From Streptomyces sp. ISL-11 (GTDB lineage Bacteria; Actinomycetota; Actinomycetes; Streptomycetales; Streptomycetaceae): 64,000 nucleotides of DNA. Under the pieces are notes generated by a model, which saw only the letters and a list, made by a program, of their open reading frames with translations, searched no databases and was not told the DNA's origin. This document shows positions 10,401 to 19,800 of this stretch, one piece after another (position 1 is the first letter of the stretch; every line of letters starts with the position of its first letter). A program made the position numbers and the translations under genes. Location of the stretch: contig NZ_JAGGOL010000017.1 of the NCBI RefSeq assembly GCF_018614525.1, positions 96,185 to 160,184 on the forward strand, read 5' to 3'.

Positions 10401-11311
10401 TGCCGGACGGGCAGGGCGTTGACGAAGTAGCCGACCGTCTCCCGCGCGGCGGGGTCCACGCGGCCGTGGAACGGGATGGACGCCAGCAGGTCCTCCTGGC
10501 CGCAGTAGCGGCGCAGCAGGGCGAAATAGGCGCCGAAGAGCACCGTCACGTAGGACACGCCCAGTTCCCGGGCCCGGGCGCGCAGCCGCGTGGCGAGCTC
10601 CGGCGCCAGCGCGGTGTCCAGAACGGTGTAGCGGGGCTCCTCGACGGACGAGGGCAGATCGAGGACGGGCAGGTCGCCGCCCAGGGCCCCACGCCAGTAG
10701 GCGCGGTGGGCATCGCCGGCGGGGGTGTCGGTCAGCTCGCGGGAACGGGCCGCGAAGGCGGCGAGTACGGGACCGGGGCCGGCGACATCGAGCGGTTCCC
10801 CGGCGTAGGCACGGCGCAGCCGGTCGAGCAGGAGGAGGACCGAGGCGCCGTCGAAGACCAGGTGGTGGACGGAGGGGAGCAGTACGGTCCAGTCCGGGCC
10901 GTGCAGCACGTCGATCCGGGCCAGTGGCCCGCGCCGCAGGTCGAAGGGGCGCTGCCAGGCACGGCGTACCTCCTCCTCGAGGCCGCCGGTCACGGTGTGT
11001 TCGACGACGGGGACGGGCGGCGCGTCCGCCCAGCACAGGACCGGGCCGTCCGGTGTCCCGCCGATCCGGGCCCGCAGGTGCGGGTGGGCCTCGCCCACCG
11101 CGGCGACGGCCTGCCGGAGCCGGTCGACGTCCAGCGTGCCGCGGACGCGGAAGGGGGTGGGAATGATGTGGGTCCACTGGCCGGGGTCGAGCTTCCAGGA
11201 GACCCACATGGCCTCCTGGCCGACGGACAGCGGAATCTGCTGGACGCCCGGGTCGTGGACAGGGCGCGCGGGCACGGCGCGGGTGCTACCGGGGCCGGAG
11301 GTCGTGGTCAT
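1484..11311 (-). CDS. Non-ribosomal peptide synthetase with irregular condensation domains (A-less module, Thr module, Leu module)
   Basis: 3275 residues, start ATG 11311 with AAGGAG upstream. Approximate domain order: C1 24-450 (HHLVFDG intact); an adenylation C-subdomain remnant 460-520 with no core A domain; PCP1 with Ser ~572; an isolated C-domain N-lobe 645-800 carrying HHLVWDG; C2 838-1255 whose motif reads HQAVVDR; A1 1275-1770; PCP2 with Ser ~1830; C3 1893-2310 (HHLVIDG); an extra C-domain C-lobe ~2340-2600; A2 2610-3110; PCP3 with Ser ~3163; an Arg/Ala-rich tail. By alignment to GrsA positions I read A1 as DFWNVGMVHK, one change from the classic Thr code, and A2 as DAWLLGAVIK, Leu-like. 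There is no thioesterase, so the chain should pass to the PKS. PCP1 needs an adenylation enzyme in trans, probably the free-standing one upstream. N-terminal C1 may acylate the first residue. Domain calls are firm, substrates good, product inferred. Confidence 0.95.
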   Translation of the reverse strand: MTTTSGPGSTRAVPARPVHDPGVQQIPLSVGQEAMWVSWKLDPGQWTHIIPTPFRVRGTLDVDRLRQAVAAVGEAHPHLRARIGGTPDGPVLCWADAPPVPVVEHTVTGGLEEEVRRAWQRPFDLRRGPLARIDVLHGPDWTVLLPSVHHLVFDGASVLLLLDRLRRAYAGEPLDVAGPGPVLAAFAARSRELTDTPAGDAHRAYWRGALGGDLPVLDLPSSVEEPRYTVLDTALAPELATRLRARARELGVSYVTVLFGAYFALLRRYCGQEDLLASIPFHGRVDPAARETVGYFVNALPVRHQVRGEDSYATVVRTLRAGLRDAMAHGELPLPAILREAGLTGWESRARTHRTVFQYWHAGLREDVDVRDLRLRADGRECALTLLGMESSADYTLAVMVREDSGGTHVLWKDPTGAVGATLLRMLADDYTAVLEAVADDPDAAVGDLTDRVATAHGPVEPRRVAALIATHPAVRRAVVTPTGGGADLHARLLVDEPVAVADVLARVRDGFAGRAPVLRVETVQQPAAARRPGPDEAVTPSLTAMIGLWEEVLGIDGIVPDDSFFELGGHSLLAESLVVAVSGSLGRDVPLRTLFEYPRLRDFAAHLGVREAPSDTTADACPDLAADGVPAVPERAPQPAKDRSFPAAGFQQRIWLAERIDPGTGAYNVPLAWRVPGAPLEVETLARALELLVARHEILRTRFVEHGGLLRQHVDEPWRPRPAHVDLCGRDDRDTALRDWLDRAAGHRFVPAEGRLLTATLLETGESEQVLFLCLHHLVWDGESAGVFLSELSACYDEAADDRATAEPASPRGPGDGTDPLPAGPAGHDLRPASPHQERIGFIDQFEKGTVYPTAPVYHNLPLFLRLDRTPAAPHLQQAVDRVVAAHEALRTDLQVAEGRTVQRVHARAQVVPRWFDTAAEEPGEAPEALRAWAQEPFDLGRGPLLRVAAQPSPEGTVWLALLGHQAVVDRTALLVVAEDLLAALSGADVTGSSYLDWLDAGSEQDRRQDLDARAAALRGDFEPLRLPERCPRAAIHVYQERAVPVELPDDLPVAAFAERHGLSREDVHLAAFAALLGWYSGQEEMLVGVAHNGRRDGDRRVVGPLANLLPLRLRPAVGTSFEELATQVAAELANAREHDRAPFDELVRRLNPAKDMSRTALFDVLFTWADGPTSVTAPDGTAAGTLETGGGHGKYDLHLFVRPGRQGDTGRLVFNALYFDDAQMRLMAEHYARLMRALLTAPDEPIGAAEPLTVDERRTQLSVWNATDATYPETTLQGLLRARAEQRPEATALTDAATATVTHHTYRDLLERAGLLATGLVARGVLPGDRVALLLPRGAAQVEAMLAVLLAGAAYLPLDPALPEGRKEFILADSGARWVIVPDGPDGWPEPAAVPAAFTGEVVAPAGLAAAGAHDPSAGPGPSLPVVGPDSPAYCIYTSGTTGRPKGVVLTHRNAVRLISNDRFPFSFGPADVWTMFHSYAFDFSVWELFCGLAHGGRVVLVGEDDARDPRRFLGLLRRERVTVLNQTPSAFRQLLAAEQEDPDPLDHLRYVVFGGETLPPALLSPWLDSHPHVRPVNMYGITETTVHVTARTVTRADAGSGSSVIGTPIPTTSVHLMDPRTGRRLLPVGAVGEMYVGGAGVAAGYLNRPELDAERFVPNPFGRGPLFRTGDLARYRPDGVLEFLGRADSQVQLRGYRIEPGEIEARLREHPAVADAAVLLEDDRLVGYLLPRGEAPVPAELYAHLRAVLPEYMIPGALRTVDALPLTANGKLDPDALRAAAVALRAPEGRAPATPTAEAVAGLWAALLDLPRVGADDSFFALGGHSMLAVRLLGQVRDRFGVTVPLRALFERPRLQDFADLVDEQGGKAPVPRARRSGDTAAVAPPASGFQERVWLSERFAQDTAYNIVLAWRAPQGLDHDLLQQALTLLVGRHEILRTAFAEDGGRLRQHIGAPWTPPLDRVDLRDAADPDPGIRAWVEEQAAQPFDPASGRLLRPALADLGDRGRMLLLCLHHLVIDGESIPALLTELQQCYRAAEEGVDPPAPAAQYRDFTAAQEAERGSAGRAADLAYWDRHLAGAPPYAALPAPGDAEPHGAIALALPDDLPARLHPLQQEHGLSWFMVAATALAAVLHRTTGRRDVTFAVPVSTRDRAGFAGLIGPCLNTVVLRSRPADDATLLDLLRSVRAEVLDAFEHRGAPFEEVVERLNPAREPGRTPYADVTLNMNLLTGRTAPLGDGTLTPALMEPIGRRETKFALTVTLVDQDGRLSGALSYRGDRITSAEAGRVARRLTALLGALPSALRLPLDRLELDGPAAAAGEAGPLGLPGRRVQYRDFVAAQEAERGTARRAADLAHWAEHLEGAPEYTEFPAPAVPGPNGSVAVPLPADLLERMRPVQQAHGFSPYQLAAGALAALLHRWTGRDDVVFATPLAHRDHPGFAGLLGPCLNTVILRSRPAPDATLLDVLRSVRAEVLDAYEHGGAPFEEVVERLNPARRPGRTPYADVTLSLETEPGRPARLAGSPLARLPLAGDGAGHLGKLGLTVVLSLSGDTLGCRVAYRGDRYRRADVEQVAALFGRLLTVLPTALDTRVDALDLVGEEEEERLRGWEGGADAAPATSVPALVAHWVRHTPDAPAVTTAGGVLSYRDLHERARALAARIRPHLRAEDPVVALLFDRGEALVVAMLAAWYAGAAFCPVEPTAPAARVDALLADVDACAVLTADRQAAARLTATGATVLTLSGAGEPGAGPNGTRHAPDSPGEEAPAPGPEAVAYVVHTSGTTGEPKGVAVRHRSIAQLARWGQESFGLGPGDRIGWLLGVSFDATQWDVWSALASGSCVVPYEGPLAVTTLPRWLAERRVSVALLATPLAESVWAADPPLPHLRWMLVGAAALTRRPPRGTTYRVRNAYGPTESTVIALTHDLDAGDEGPLNTLGRPVAGTRVQVLDPYGRRCPAGVTGEIVLSGAGTAAGYWRRAELTRERFRPVGDGPGTAYRTGDRGRRLTDGTIEYLGRLDRQLKIRGYRIEPGEIEAELLRLPGVAAAVVHGDPLRSPSLVAYLVAGAGPRPVTAELLERLRSRLPSPMVPEAVVWLAALPLAPSGKVDTARLPRPGRADLPVAAARVAPSGGTEELIAGAWAEVLGLAEVGVHDNFFDLGGNSISLANLHALLVERLATELPLVALFEHPTVAAMARSLTGPPAPPTGSRNSALRERAARARQAASRRAAAPRPERARPAGQQTRANTAGGPAGEAGPVAPGRTPPPGVADDARA
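3700..4310 (-). repeat. Downstream copy of tandem-duplicated condensation C-lobe (852-bp offset)
   Basis: Within the NRPS gene. Anchor strings recur at exactly 852 bp distance: gttcagccgctccacgacct at 3824 and 4676, and gtactg at 4301 and 5153. The offset is 284 codons, so the frame is kept. Identity at DNA level is very high around 3824-3925 versus 4676-4777 and falls off towards the C-terminal end of the lobe. This copy encodes the extra lobe lacking its own HHxxxDG half. Limits are approximate. Confidence 0.85.
4552..5162 (-). repeat. Upstream copy of tandem-duplicated condensation C-lobe
   Basis: Partner of the copy at 3700-4310. This copy follows the HHLVIDG N-lobe directly and completes a normal C3 domain. 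Both copies begin near YRDF-AAQEAERG and run through FEEVVERLNPAR and RTPYADVTL, which are standard landmarks of the condensation C-lobe. Confidence 0.85.
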
Positions 11312-11329
11312 GTGCTGCTGCTCCTTGCG

Positions 11330-13144
11330 TCAGTGCCCGGCCGGGGCGGCGGCGTCGGCTTCGGCGACGAGGTCGTCGGAGAGGTGGTGCGGCCCGTCGG
11401 CGGCGAGCCAGGCGGAGCTCATGCCCGCGAAATCCGCGTCGTCGTCCCCTTCGCCGGACGCGGCGTGGTCGAGCCGGTGCCACAGACCGGCCAGGCGGTG
11501 ACGGGCCGTGGTGCAGTACAGGTCGGCGAGCCGCTGCCCGTCGCCGTCGCCGTCGTCACCGGCCACCGCGCTCATGCGGGAGGCGCGGGCGAGGCAGGCC
11601 GACATGGCGAGCAGCTCACTGGTGATCCCCGAGAGGAGGACGATCACCCGCTGCCGGGCGATCAGATCGGCCTTGTCGGGGTGACGCCGGGCCAGATCGA
11701 GGCAGGTGCGGCCGAACCGGTGGACCGCTTCGGCCACCGCGTCCAGGTGGGCGCGGTTGCGGACGGTCAGGACCGCGTCCCTGGGGTCCACGACGGGTGA
11801 CGGGCCGGCTTCCAGCCCGGCCGCGTGGTCCGGCTCCGGGTAGTAGTACGACAGGATCCCGCGGCCCGCGATCCAGTTGTCGATCTGGAAGTCGACGCCG
11901 CCGGAGATCCGCATGTTGCGGACGTCGCGGACGGCTTGTTCGAGCGGGAGGGCGGGTGCGCCGCGCCGGGCCTTGCTGCGCGCGGTCTCGTACCCCTCCG
12001 CCGCCAGGACCGACATCGTCCGGTCGGCGATCCGCCCGGCCGTGACCGAGCCGATGTTCTTGGCGGCGTTCTGCTCGAAGGCGAGGTTGCGGGGCAGCCC
12101 CAGGTCCTCGCTGAGCAGAGCGGCGCGGGCGACGCTCTCGATGGCGAACGTCTCGGACAGGGACTCGGCGAGCTGCCGCCGGATCTCCTCGTACTCTCCC
12201 AGCGGGCAGTCGTCGATGGTGCGGCGGTTGATGAAGTCCCGGGACCAGCGCAGGCAGAGCTTGGCCACGGCGAGCGAGGGCGCGACGATCATGTGGAGGC
12301 GGCCGCGGACGACGAGCCGTGAGACGGCCGGGGTGAGCCGGGACCGGTGCTCGCCCTCGGCCTCGACGAGCTGGTGCCCGGCGGGCACCCGTACGTTGTC
12401 GAGGGTGATCCAGCCGTTGGGGAACCCCCTGATACCGGAGAACTCCTGCCACGCGCCGTTGCCGAAGCCGGGGGTGCCGGCTTCGACGAAGAACACCCGG
12501 TTGCGCTCGGCACCGTCCTCGACGACGGAGGCGGTCACACTGAACAGGGAGCCGACCGGGGCGTGGCCGACGAAGACCTTGTGCCCGTTGAGGACATACG
12601 CGGCGCCGCCGTCGACCGGCTCGGCGGAGGTGAAGCGCCGCTGGTTGGCCGCCCCTTCGGGCTCGGTGTCGGCCGTGCCCGACAGCCCGCCGCCCACGAC
12701 GTGCTTGTGCAGCAGTTCCTTGAGCGGGCCGTCGGGCACCACGGGCAGGAAGGCCGGGGCGCCGACGGAGTTCTCGATGCCCATGACCAGGGCGACGGGG
12801 AAGCACCAGCCGGCAGCGGCCTCGATCACGCGGAAGGTGTTGAAGTGGGACAGGCCGAGACCGCCGAGGTCCGGGCCGAGCTGGAGCCCGAGGTAGCCGT
12901 GGGAGCGCAGCTCGGCGAAGAGGCCGTCGGGCAGGCGCCCTTCGGCCTCCACGGCGGCCGGGTCCACACGCTCGCGGAGGAAGGCCCCGAGCGCGGCCAC
13001 GGCCTCGTCCCCGCGGGCCTTGTCGGCGGCGTCCTGCTCGGGGAAGGGGTGGAGGAGGTCCCAGCGGAACCGGCCCTGGTAGAGCTCTTCCAGGAAGCTC
13101 GGCCGGTCGGGTTCGCTGATGAGGTTGCGCGTGCGCTGAGCCAC
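11330..13144 (-). CDS. Acyl-CoA dehydrogenase-like flavoprotein, candidate epoxyketone warhead enzyme
   Basis: 604 residues. Start is GTG 13144, preceded by AAAGGA with a 7-nt spacer; the longer open frame would run into the adenylation gene and reads as nonsense there. The N-terminal half has the ACAD helical domain (LGLQLGPDLGGLGLSHFNT, residues ~90-110) and the beta-domain FAD/substrate landmarks LSGTADTEPEGAAN and LNGHKVFVGHAP. The C-terminal domain carries the ACAD helical bundle plus an extension, making it longer than ordinary 380-residue ACADs and similar in size to the ACAD9/VLCAD type. In epoxomicin, eponemycin and TMC-86A pathways an ACAD homologue next to an NRPS and a C-methylating PKS performs decarboxylation, desaturation and epoxidation of the released beta-keto acid. 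The same neighbours here make that the best inference. The stop is 18 bp before the NRPS start. Confidence 0.88.
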   Translation of the reverse strand: MAQRTRNLISEPDRPSFLEELYQGRFRWDLLHPFPEQDAADKARGDEAVAALGAFLRERVDPAAVEAEGRLPDGLFAELRSHGYLGLQLGPDLGGLGLSHFNTFRVIEAAAGWCFPVALVMGIENSVGAPAFLPVVPDGPLKELLHKHVVGGGLSGTADTEPEGAANQRRFTSAEPVDGGAAYVLNGHKVFVGHAPVGSLFSVTASVVEDGAERNRVFFVEAGTPGFGNGAWQEFSGIRGFPNGWITLDNVRVPAGHQLVEAEGEHRSRLTPAVSRLVVRGRLHMIVAPSLAVAKLCLRWSRDFINRRTIDDCPLGEYEEIRRQLAESLSETFAIESVARAALLSEDLGLPRNLAFEQNAAKNIGSVTAGRIADRTMSVLAAEGYETARSKARRGAPALPLEQAVRDVRNMRISGGVDFQIDNWIAGRGILSYYYPEPDHAAGLEAGPSPVVDPRDAVLTVRNRAHLDAVAEAVHRFGRTCLDLARRHPDKADLIARQRVIVLLSGITSELLAMSACLARASRMSAVAGDDGDGDGQRLADLYCTTARHRLAGLWHRLDHAASGEGDDDADFAGMSSAWLAADGPHHLSDDLVAEADAAAPAGH

Positions 13145-13248
13145 GAGGGGGTCCTTTGCTGCCGTGCCCGGCCGGTATCGGCGGTACCGGGCTGCGGTCG
13201 ACGTGTGTACGGGTCTCCCCGCGCACGGCGGGGGACGGCGGTCCGCGG

Positions 13249-14847
<1,599 letters not shown>

Positions 14848-14887
14848 GGTGGTGGACCTTCACTGGGGCGTGCGGCGGACGGGTGGG

Positions 14888-16711
14888 TCAGAGGGCGAGG
14901 CGCACCGGCAGGCGGCGCAGCCAGGCGTCGAGGTGGAGGACGAACTCGACGTCCGCCCGGCCGAGCCAGCCGCCCCGGTCCAGCAGACGGGGGTCGTCGG
15001 CCACTCGGCGGGCGGCGGCCCGGTCCAGCAGTGGCCGGACCGGGGCGGCGGTGTCTTCCAGCAGGGCCCGCAGCCGGACCGTCAGCCGCTGTTTGTAGGC
15101 GGGGTGGTAGGTGATCGGGAAGGGGACCTTCGGCCGGGTGAGGACGGACTCGGGCAGCAGGTCACGGGCGGCGGTCCGCAACAGGTCCTTCTCGCGGCCG
15201 TCGAAGGACTTCATCTGCCAGGGCACGTTGTAGAGGTAGACGAGCAGGCGGTGGTCGGCGAAGGGAAAACGCACCTGGAGTCCCACGGCGGCGGCGAGGC
15301 GCTCGGAGTGCTGCACCGCCTGCTCGTGCAGGCGGGTCATATGGAGGTAGTCGATCTCGCGGGCCCTGCGGTCGGCAGCGGTCGAACCGTCCAGGTGGGG
15401 GACCTCGGCACGGGCCTCCTGGTACAGCGCGGCGCAGTGCCCGCTCAGGTCCGCCTCGTGCAGCAGGTCCGGGTCGAAGAGTCCGTTGCCGATGCCGTTG
15501 GCCATGCCGAGGCGGTGCGCCCGCTCGATCCAGGGGAAGGTCCGTTCCCGGGCGGTGACGGGTTCCCCCGCGCCGAACAGCCCGCCGAAGGCCGCGTCGG
15601 CGGCCTCCCCGCTGAGCACCACCCGCTCCTGCTCGGCGATCCGCCGGTAGAACAGGTAGGGCGTCAGGTTCTTGTCGCCGAAGGGGTTGGGAGCGTCCTT
15701 GGCCGCGAGCACGGCGGCCTCGGTGACCGGATCGGTGAGTTCGCCCGGATCGATCGCCACGTCCTGGTGGTGGCAGCCCAGGCGCCGCACCACGTCCAGG
15801 GCGAAGGGCCGGTCGGGTGCCGGCACCGCCCGGTCACCGCCGAAGTCGACGGTGAAGGTGCGGGGCGGGCTGCCCCGGAGGGCCGCGGCGAATCCGGCGA
15901 GGGCGCTGGAGTCCAGTCCGCCGGAGAGCAGCACGGCCGGTTCACCCCCGACGGCGTCCCGGCCGATCGCCTCCTCCAGGAGCCCGCGGGCGGTCCGCAC
16001 CGTCAGGTCGAGGTCGTGCTCGTGCGGCCGCGCCTCGTACCCCCAGTACCGCTGTTCCGCGATGCCGTCGGCGCGTACGCACACCACGTGGGCGGCCCTG
16101 ACCTCGTGCACCCCCCGCAGGACGGCCCGGCCCGGCTCGCGCACCTGGGAGAGCACGGAGCACAGGCCGCGCATGTCCAGCTCGGCGGGTATCAGGGGGT
16201 GTTCCACGAGCGCGGCGAGCTCGGAGGCGAAGGCCAGGCCGCCGTCGGGCAGCCGGGCGTAGCTCAGCGGCTTGATGCCCAGGCGGTCGCGGCACAGCAG
16301 CAGTTCACCGGTGCGCGCGTCCCAGGCCGCGAAGGCGAACAGCCCTTCCAGCCGTGCCGCCGCGCCGGGCCCCCACGCCAGCACGGCGTGCAGGACCGTA
16401 CCGGCGTCGCTGCGGGTCCGGACGGTGCGGCCGCTCGCGGCCAGGGCCGTGCGCAGCTCGGCGGCGTTGGTGAGGGCGCCGTCGAAGGTGATGGCGCCTA
16501 GGGTCCGCCCGTCCTCCACGACGACCTCGGGCCCGGCGGTGGCATGCGGGTCGATGCCGTCCGCGCGATGGCCCAGAGTCAGGTGGCGGTCGGACCACAG
16601 CCCCTCGCCGTTCCGGCCGCGCGCCGCCAGGCGTGCGGTCATGGCGGCGACGGCGAATCCCTCACGGGACAGATCCCGTTGGTGGTCCACCCAGCCGGCG
16701 AGCCCGGACAT
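14888..16711 (-). CDS. Asparagine synthetase-like (AsnB family) protein with Ser in place of catalytic Cys2
   Basis: 607 residues, start ATG 16711 with GAGGAG 6 nt upstream, so the N-terminus MSGLAGW is secure. The N-terminal half is the Ntn glutaminase-like domain (LGHRADGI, FAFAAWDARTGELLLCRDRLG) and the C-terminal half is the synthetase domain with the PP-loop SGGLDSSAL near residue 260. In glutamine-dependent asparagine synthetases residue 2 is the nucleophilic Cys; here it is Ser. Either Ser acts as the Ntn nucleophile after Met removal, or glutaminase activity is lost, as in beta-lactam synthetase and CarA, and the enzyme activates a carboxylate for another amine. Its place inside the PKS-NRPS operon suggests precursor supply or amide formation on the product. 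The exact reaction is unknown. Confidence 0.85.
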   Translation of the reverse strand: MSGLAGWVDHQRDLSREGFAVAAMTARLAARGRNGEGLWSDRHLTLGHRADGIDPHATAGPEVVVEDGRTLGAITFDGALTNAAELRTALAASGRTVRTRSDAGTVLHAVLAWGPGAAARLEGLFAFAAWDARTGELLLCRDRLGIKPLSYARLPDGGLAFASELAALVEHPLIPAELDMRGLCSVLSQVREPGRAVLRGVHEVRAAHVVCVRADGIAEQRYWGYEARPHEHDLDLTVRTARGLLEEAIGRDAVGGEPAVLLSGGLDSSALAGFAAALRGSPPRTFTVDFGGDRAVPAPDRPFALDVVRRLGCHHQDVAIDPGELTDPVTEAAVLAAKDAPNPFGDKNLTPYLFYRRIAEQERVVLSGEAADAAFGGLFGAGEPVTARERTFPWIERAHRLGMANGIGNGLFDPDLLHEADLSGHCAALYQEARAEVPHLDGSTAADRRAREIDYLHMTRLHEQAVQHSERLAAAVGLQVRFPFADHRLLVYLYNVPWQMKSFDGREKDLLRTAARDLLPESVLTRPKVPFPITYHPAYKQRLTVRLRALLEDTAAPVRPLLDRAAARRVADDPRLLDRGGWLGRADVEFVLHLDAWLRRLPVRLAL

Positions 16712-16721
16712 GGCGTTCTCC

Positions 16722-16789
16722 TCATCGCTCTGATCACTCTGATCACTCTGATCGGTCTGTCATGGGTTGCTCATGGGTTTGCTCATGGG
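16722..16789 (-). repeat. Short direct repeats upstream of the AsnB-like gene
   Basis: Four imperfect 9-bp units (tcatcgctc, tgatcactc, tgatcactc, tgatcggtc) fill 16722-16757, directly followed by three TCATGGG units at 16760, 16771 and 16783. On the minus strand the latter give a very short reading frame, ATG AGC AAA CCC ATG AGC AAC CCA TGA, ahead of the AsnB start. A leader peptide or slippage tract is possible but unsupported. Confidence 0.6.
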
Positions 16790-16833
16790 CCCGGTGTGCA
16801 CCGGTCCGCGGACCGGTCGTACGGCCCGGGCGG

Positions 16834-19800
16834 TCAGGCCCGCGTCGCGGCCAGGGCGCGGCGGATCTCGGCGGCGAGTGCCGGGGCGTGCGTCCGTCCG
16901 AGCACGGTCCAGTGGTCGCCCGGTACGGAACGGACGACCGCCCCGGCCCCGTACAGCGCGGCGAGCCGTCCGGTCAGCCGGGCCCGGACCGTGGCGTCGG
17001 CGCCCGCCTTGAGCAGGAGCAGCCCGCCGGCCACCGGCCTGGGGCGGTGCCGCAGCATGGCGGTGATGCTCGCGTTGTGCACCCGCACGTAGTCGGGGCT
17101 CCCGTCCGTCGTCAGCCCGGCCACATCGCCGATGCGGGCCACCTCACCGAGACGGCCGACCCGGTCGCGGTCCGCCCCGGGCCACCGGCCCGCGCCGAGC
17201 AGCAGTGCCCGGCCGCGTTGGAAACGGGCCTCCAGCTGCAGGCGGACACTGGGCAGGAGCCAGGACGGCAGCGCGCCGACCGGCAGGCCCTTGGTCGGCG
17301 GCAGGAAACCGTCGATGCCGAGCAGCAGCTCCACCCGCTCCCCGGTGGCCTCCAGCAGCCGGGTCATCTCGTGCGCGACCATGGCGCCGTACGACCAGCC
17401 GCCCAGCAGGTACGGGCCCTGAGGCCGGATCCGGCGGATGACGGAGACGTGGTGCGCGGCCAGGTCCTCGAGCCGGGTAGGTGGTCTGCGGCCGTCGTGG
17501 AGGCCGGGCGACTCGATGCCGTACACCGGCCGGGTGTCGTCGAGGTGGCCGGCGAGATGCCGGTAGCACAGGCTGCTGCCGGAAGCGGGAGGCACGAGGA
17601 ACAGCGGGGTGCCGGGGCCGCCTTCCCTGAGCAGCGTGAGGTGGCTGGGGAGTGCGGCCGGGGCCGGGTCGTCCGGCACGGCGTCGGCGGCGGGCGGCGT
17701 CACGGCCGCGGGGGCGGCCTGCCGGACGGCGGCGACCAGCCCGGCGAAGGTCAGTTCGCGCGGCAGCGAGACCGCGGAGACCCGGTGGCCGAGCCTGCTC
17801 CGGACGAGACCGGTGAGCTGAACGAGCATCAGGGAGTCCCCGCCCAGCAGGTGGAAGTCGTCCCGTTCGGCGGCGGCCGGTGTGCCCAGCACCTCGCACC
17901 ACAGGTCCGCGACCGCCGCGGCCAAGGCGTCCCGCGTCGGACGCGGTGCCGCCTCCTCCGACGACGCCACAGGACCGGGCGCCCCTGCCGTACCGCCCCG
18001 CGCCGGACGTACCGGGTCCAGGGGCGGGACGTCCTCCGGTGCGCCCGGCCGGCTCAGCGGCCCGGTCAGCCGCAGCGTGCCGGGCGGCAGCCCGCTGCCG
18101 AGCAGCGCGGCCATGTCCGCCGGAGCGGTCCGGGGAATCTCCAGGTGCCCCCACGCGGGGCTGTCCGGGTCCGGGTCGAGCAGGCGGCGCACCTGCTGCG
18201 CCCGCCAGTCGGCCGGGTCGTCGGTGACGACCCAGGCGGGACCGGTGGCCGGCACCGCCGTACGCAGCTCCTCCCACCGGGCGGCGGCCTGCGGAGCGTG
18301 CTCCAGGCCGGGCACGTAGAGCAACGCGTCGGCGCCGTCCGTCCGCGGGAGACCGGCCACCGTCCGCCGCAGCCGTGCGACCGGGCGGGCGTCGGCGTCG
18401 GCGGGGCGTGCGGCGAGGACGACGAGGTGGTCGCTGTCCAGGCTGGCGGGCACCGGCCGGGCGTCGGCGAACCCGGCTTCGTCCAGGGCCCGCAGCCAGG
18501 TCTTGGCGTCGAGGTGGATGGAGTCGGTCCGCAGTTCGTCGGCGAAGCCCCACCAGCCCGGGGCGAGGCCCCACAGCACATGGGACCAGCGGGGGATGTC
18601 CGTCACCTCCACCAGGCCGACCCGGCCGCCCGGCCGCAGCAGCCCGGCCAGGTGGCGCAGTGCGACCGGCACCGAGGGGGTGGCGTGCACGACGTTGTAG
18701 CCGAGGACGAGGTCGTAGCTGCCCGGCACCAGGCCCTGGGCGGCGGGGTCCTGGCCGATGTCGTAGGTGGAGAACCGCATGTCGGGCAGGCCCAGTTCGG
18801 CGGCGCGGGTCTGTGCGCGGCGCACGATCAGGGGGCTGATGTCGGTGAAGTGGTATTCGACACCGTGGCGGCCGGGCCAGTCGGTGAGCAGCGGCCAGGT
18901 GAGCCGTCCGGTGCCCGCTCCGATCTCCAGGACGCGCAGTGGCCTGTCGTCGTCACGCCGGGCGGTGACGTCGCGCACGACCGTACGCAGGGCGTCGAGG
19001 GCGGCCGCGTTCTCGTCGAGGGGAACCCGGTTGTCCATGAGGCAGGTGTGGAGGAAGTCGTCCTCCGCGTCCGGGTAGAGGACGGAGACGGGGGTGCGGC
19101 GGCCCGCGAAGACGGCGGGGTAGGCGTCGGTGACGTGGTCCAGCATGCGGGTGAGGCCCGGGAGTTCGCCGAGCCCGTCACCGGCGCGCAGGGCGTCGGC
19201 GACGCCTTCGGCGATGTCATCGGCGGTGTACCAGCCGTCCTCCTCGCGGCGCAGCCACCCCTCCTCCGCGAGCATGCGCAGGCAGAAGCCGACGAGGGCC
19301 GGGAGCCGGTCCTCCGGGTCGATCCGGCGGCGCAGATCCTCGTCGCCCCTCCGCTGCCCGCCGGAAAGGCCCGTGAGCGAGAGGAATTGGCGGCCTATGA
19401 GACCGGCGCAATAGCGGTCCAGGTCACGGCCGAGCCGGGACCGGCGGGTCAGGGGCGGCTCGGCGCTGTTCCAGGGGGCGTCGGCCACCGCTGTGGCGAA
19501 GAGGCCGGTACGGTCCGGGTCCGGGGCGAGGTCGACGTAGGCGACCAGCGGCAGGCCGTGACCGGCCAGGTCGGCGGCGAGGCCGGCACCGTCCGGCCGT
19601 CCGTCGGCGATCAGCGTCCAGCGGGCGGGGGCCCGCTCCGGGGAGGTGGACGCGGCGGCGGCTGCGCCGGACACGGGTACGGGCGGCACGGGGACGGAAC
19701 GGGCGGTGCGGGCCCACCAGCTCCGGCCCCGCCAGGCGTAGCAGGCGGCCGGGCCGTCCAGGGCCGGCAGGCGGGAGGGGCCGGGTCCGGCACCGAGGTC

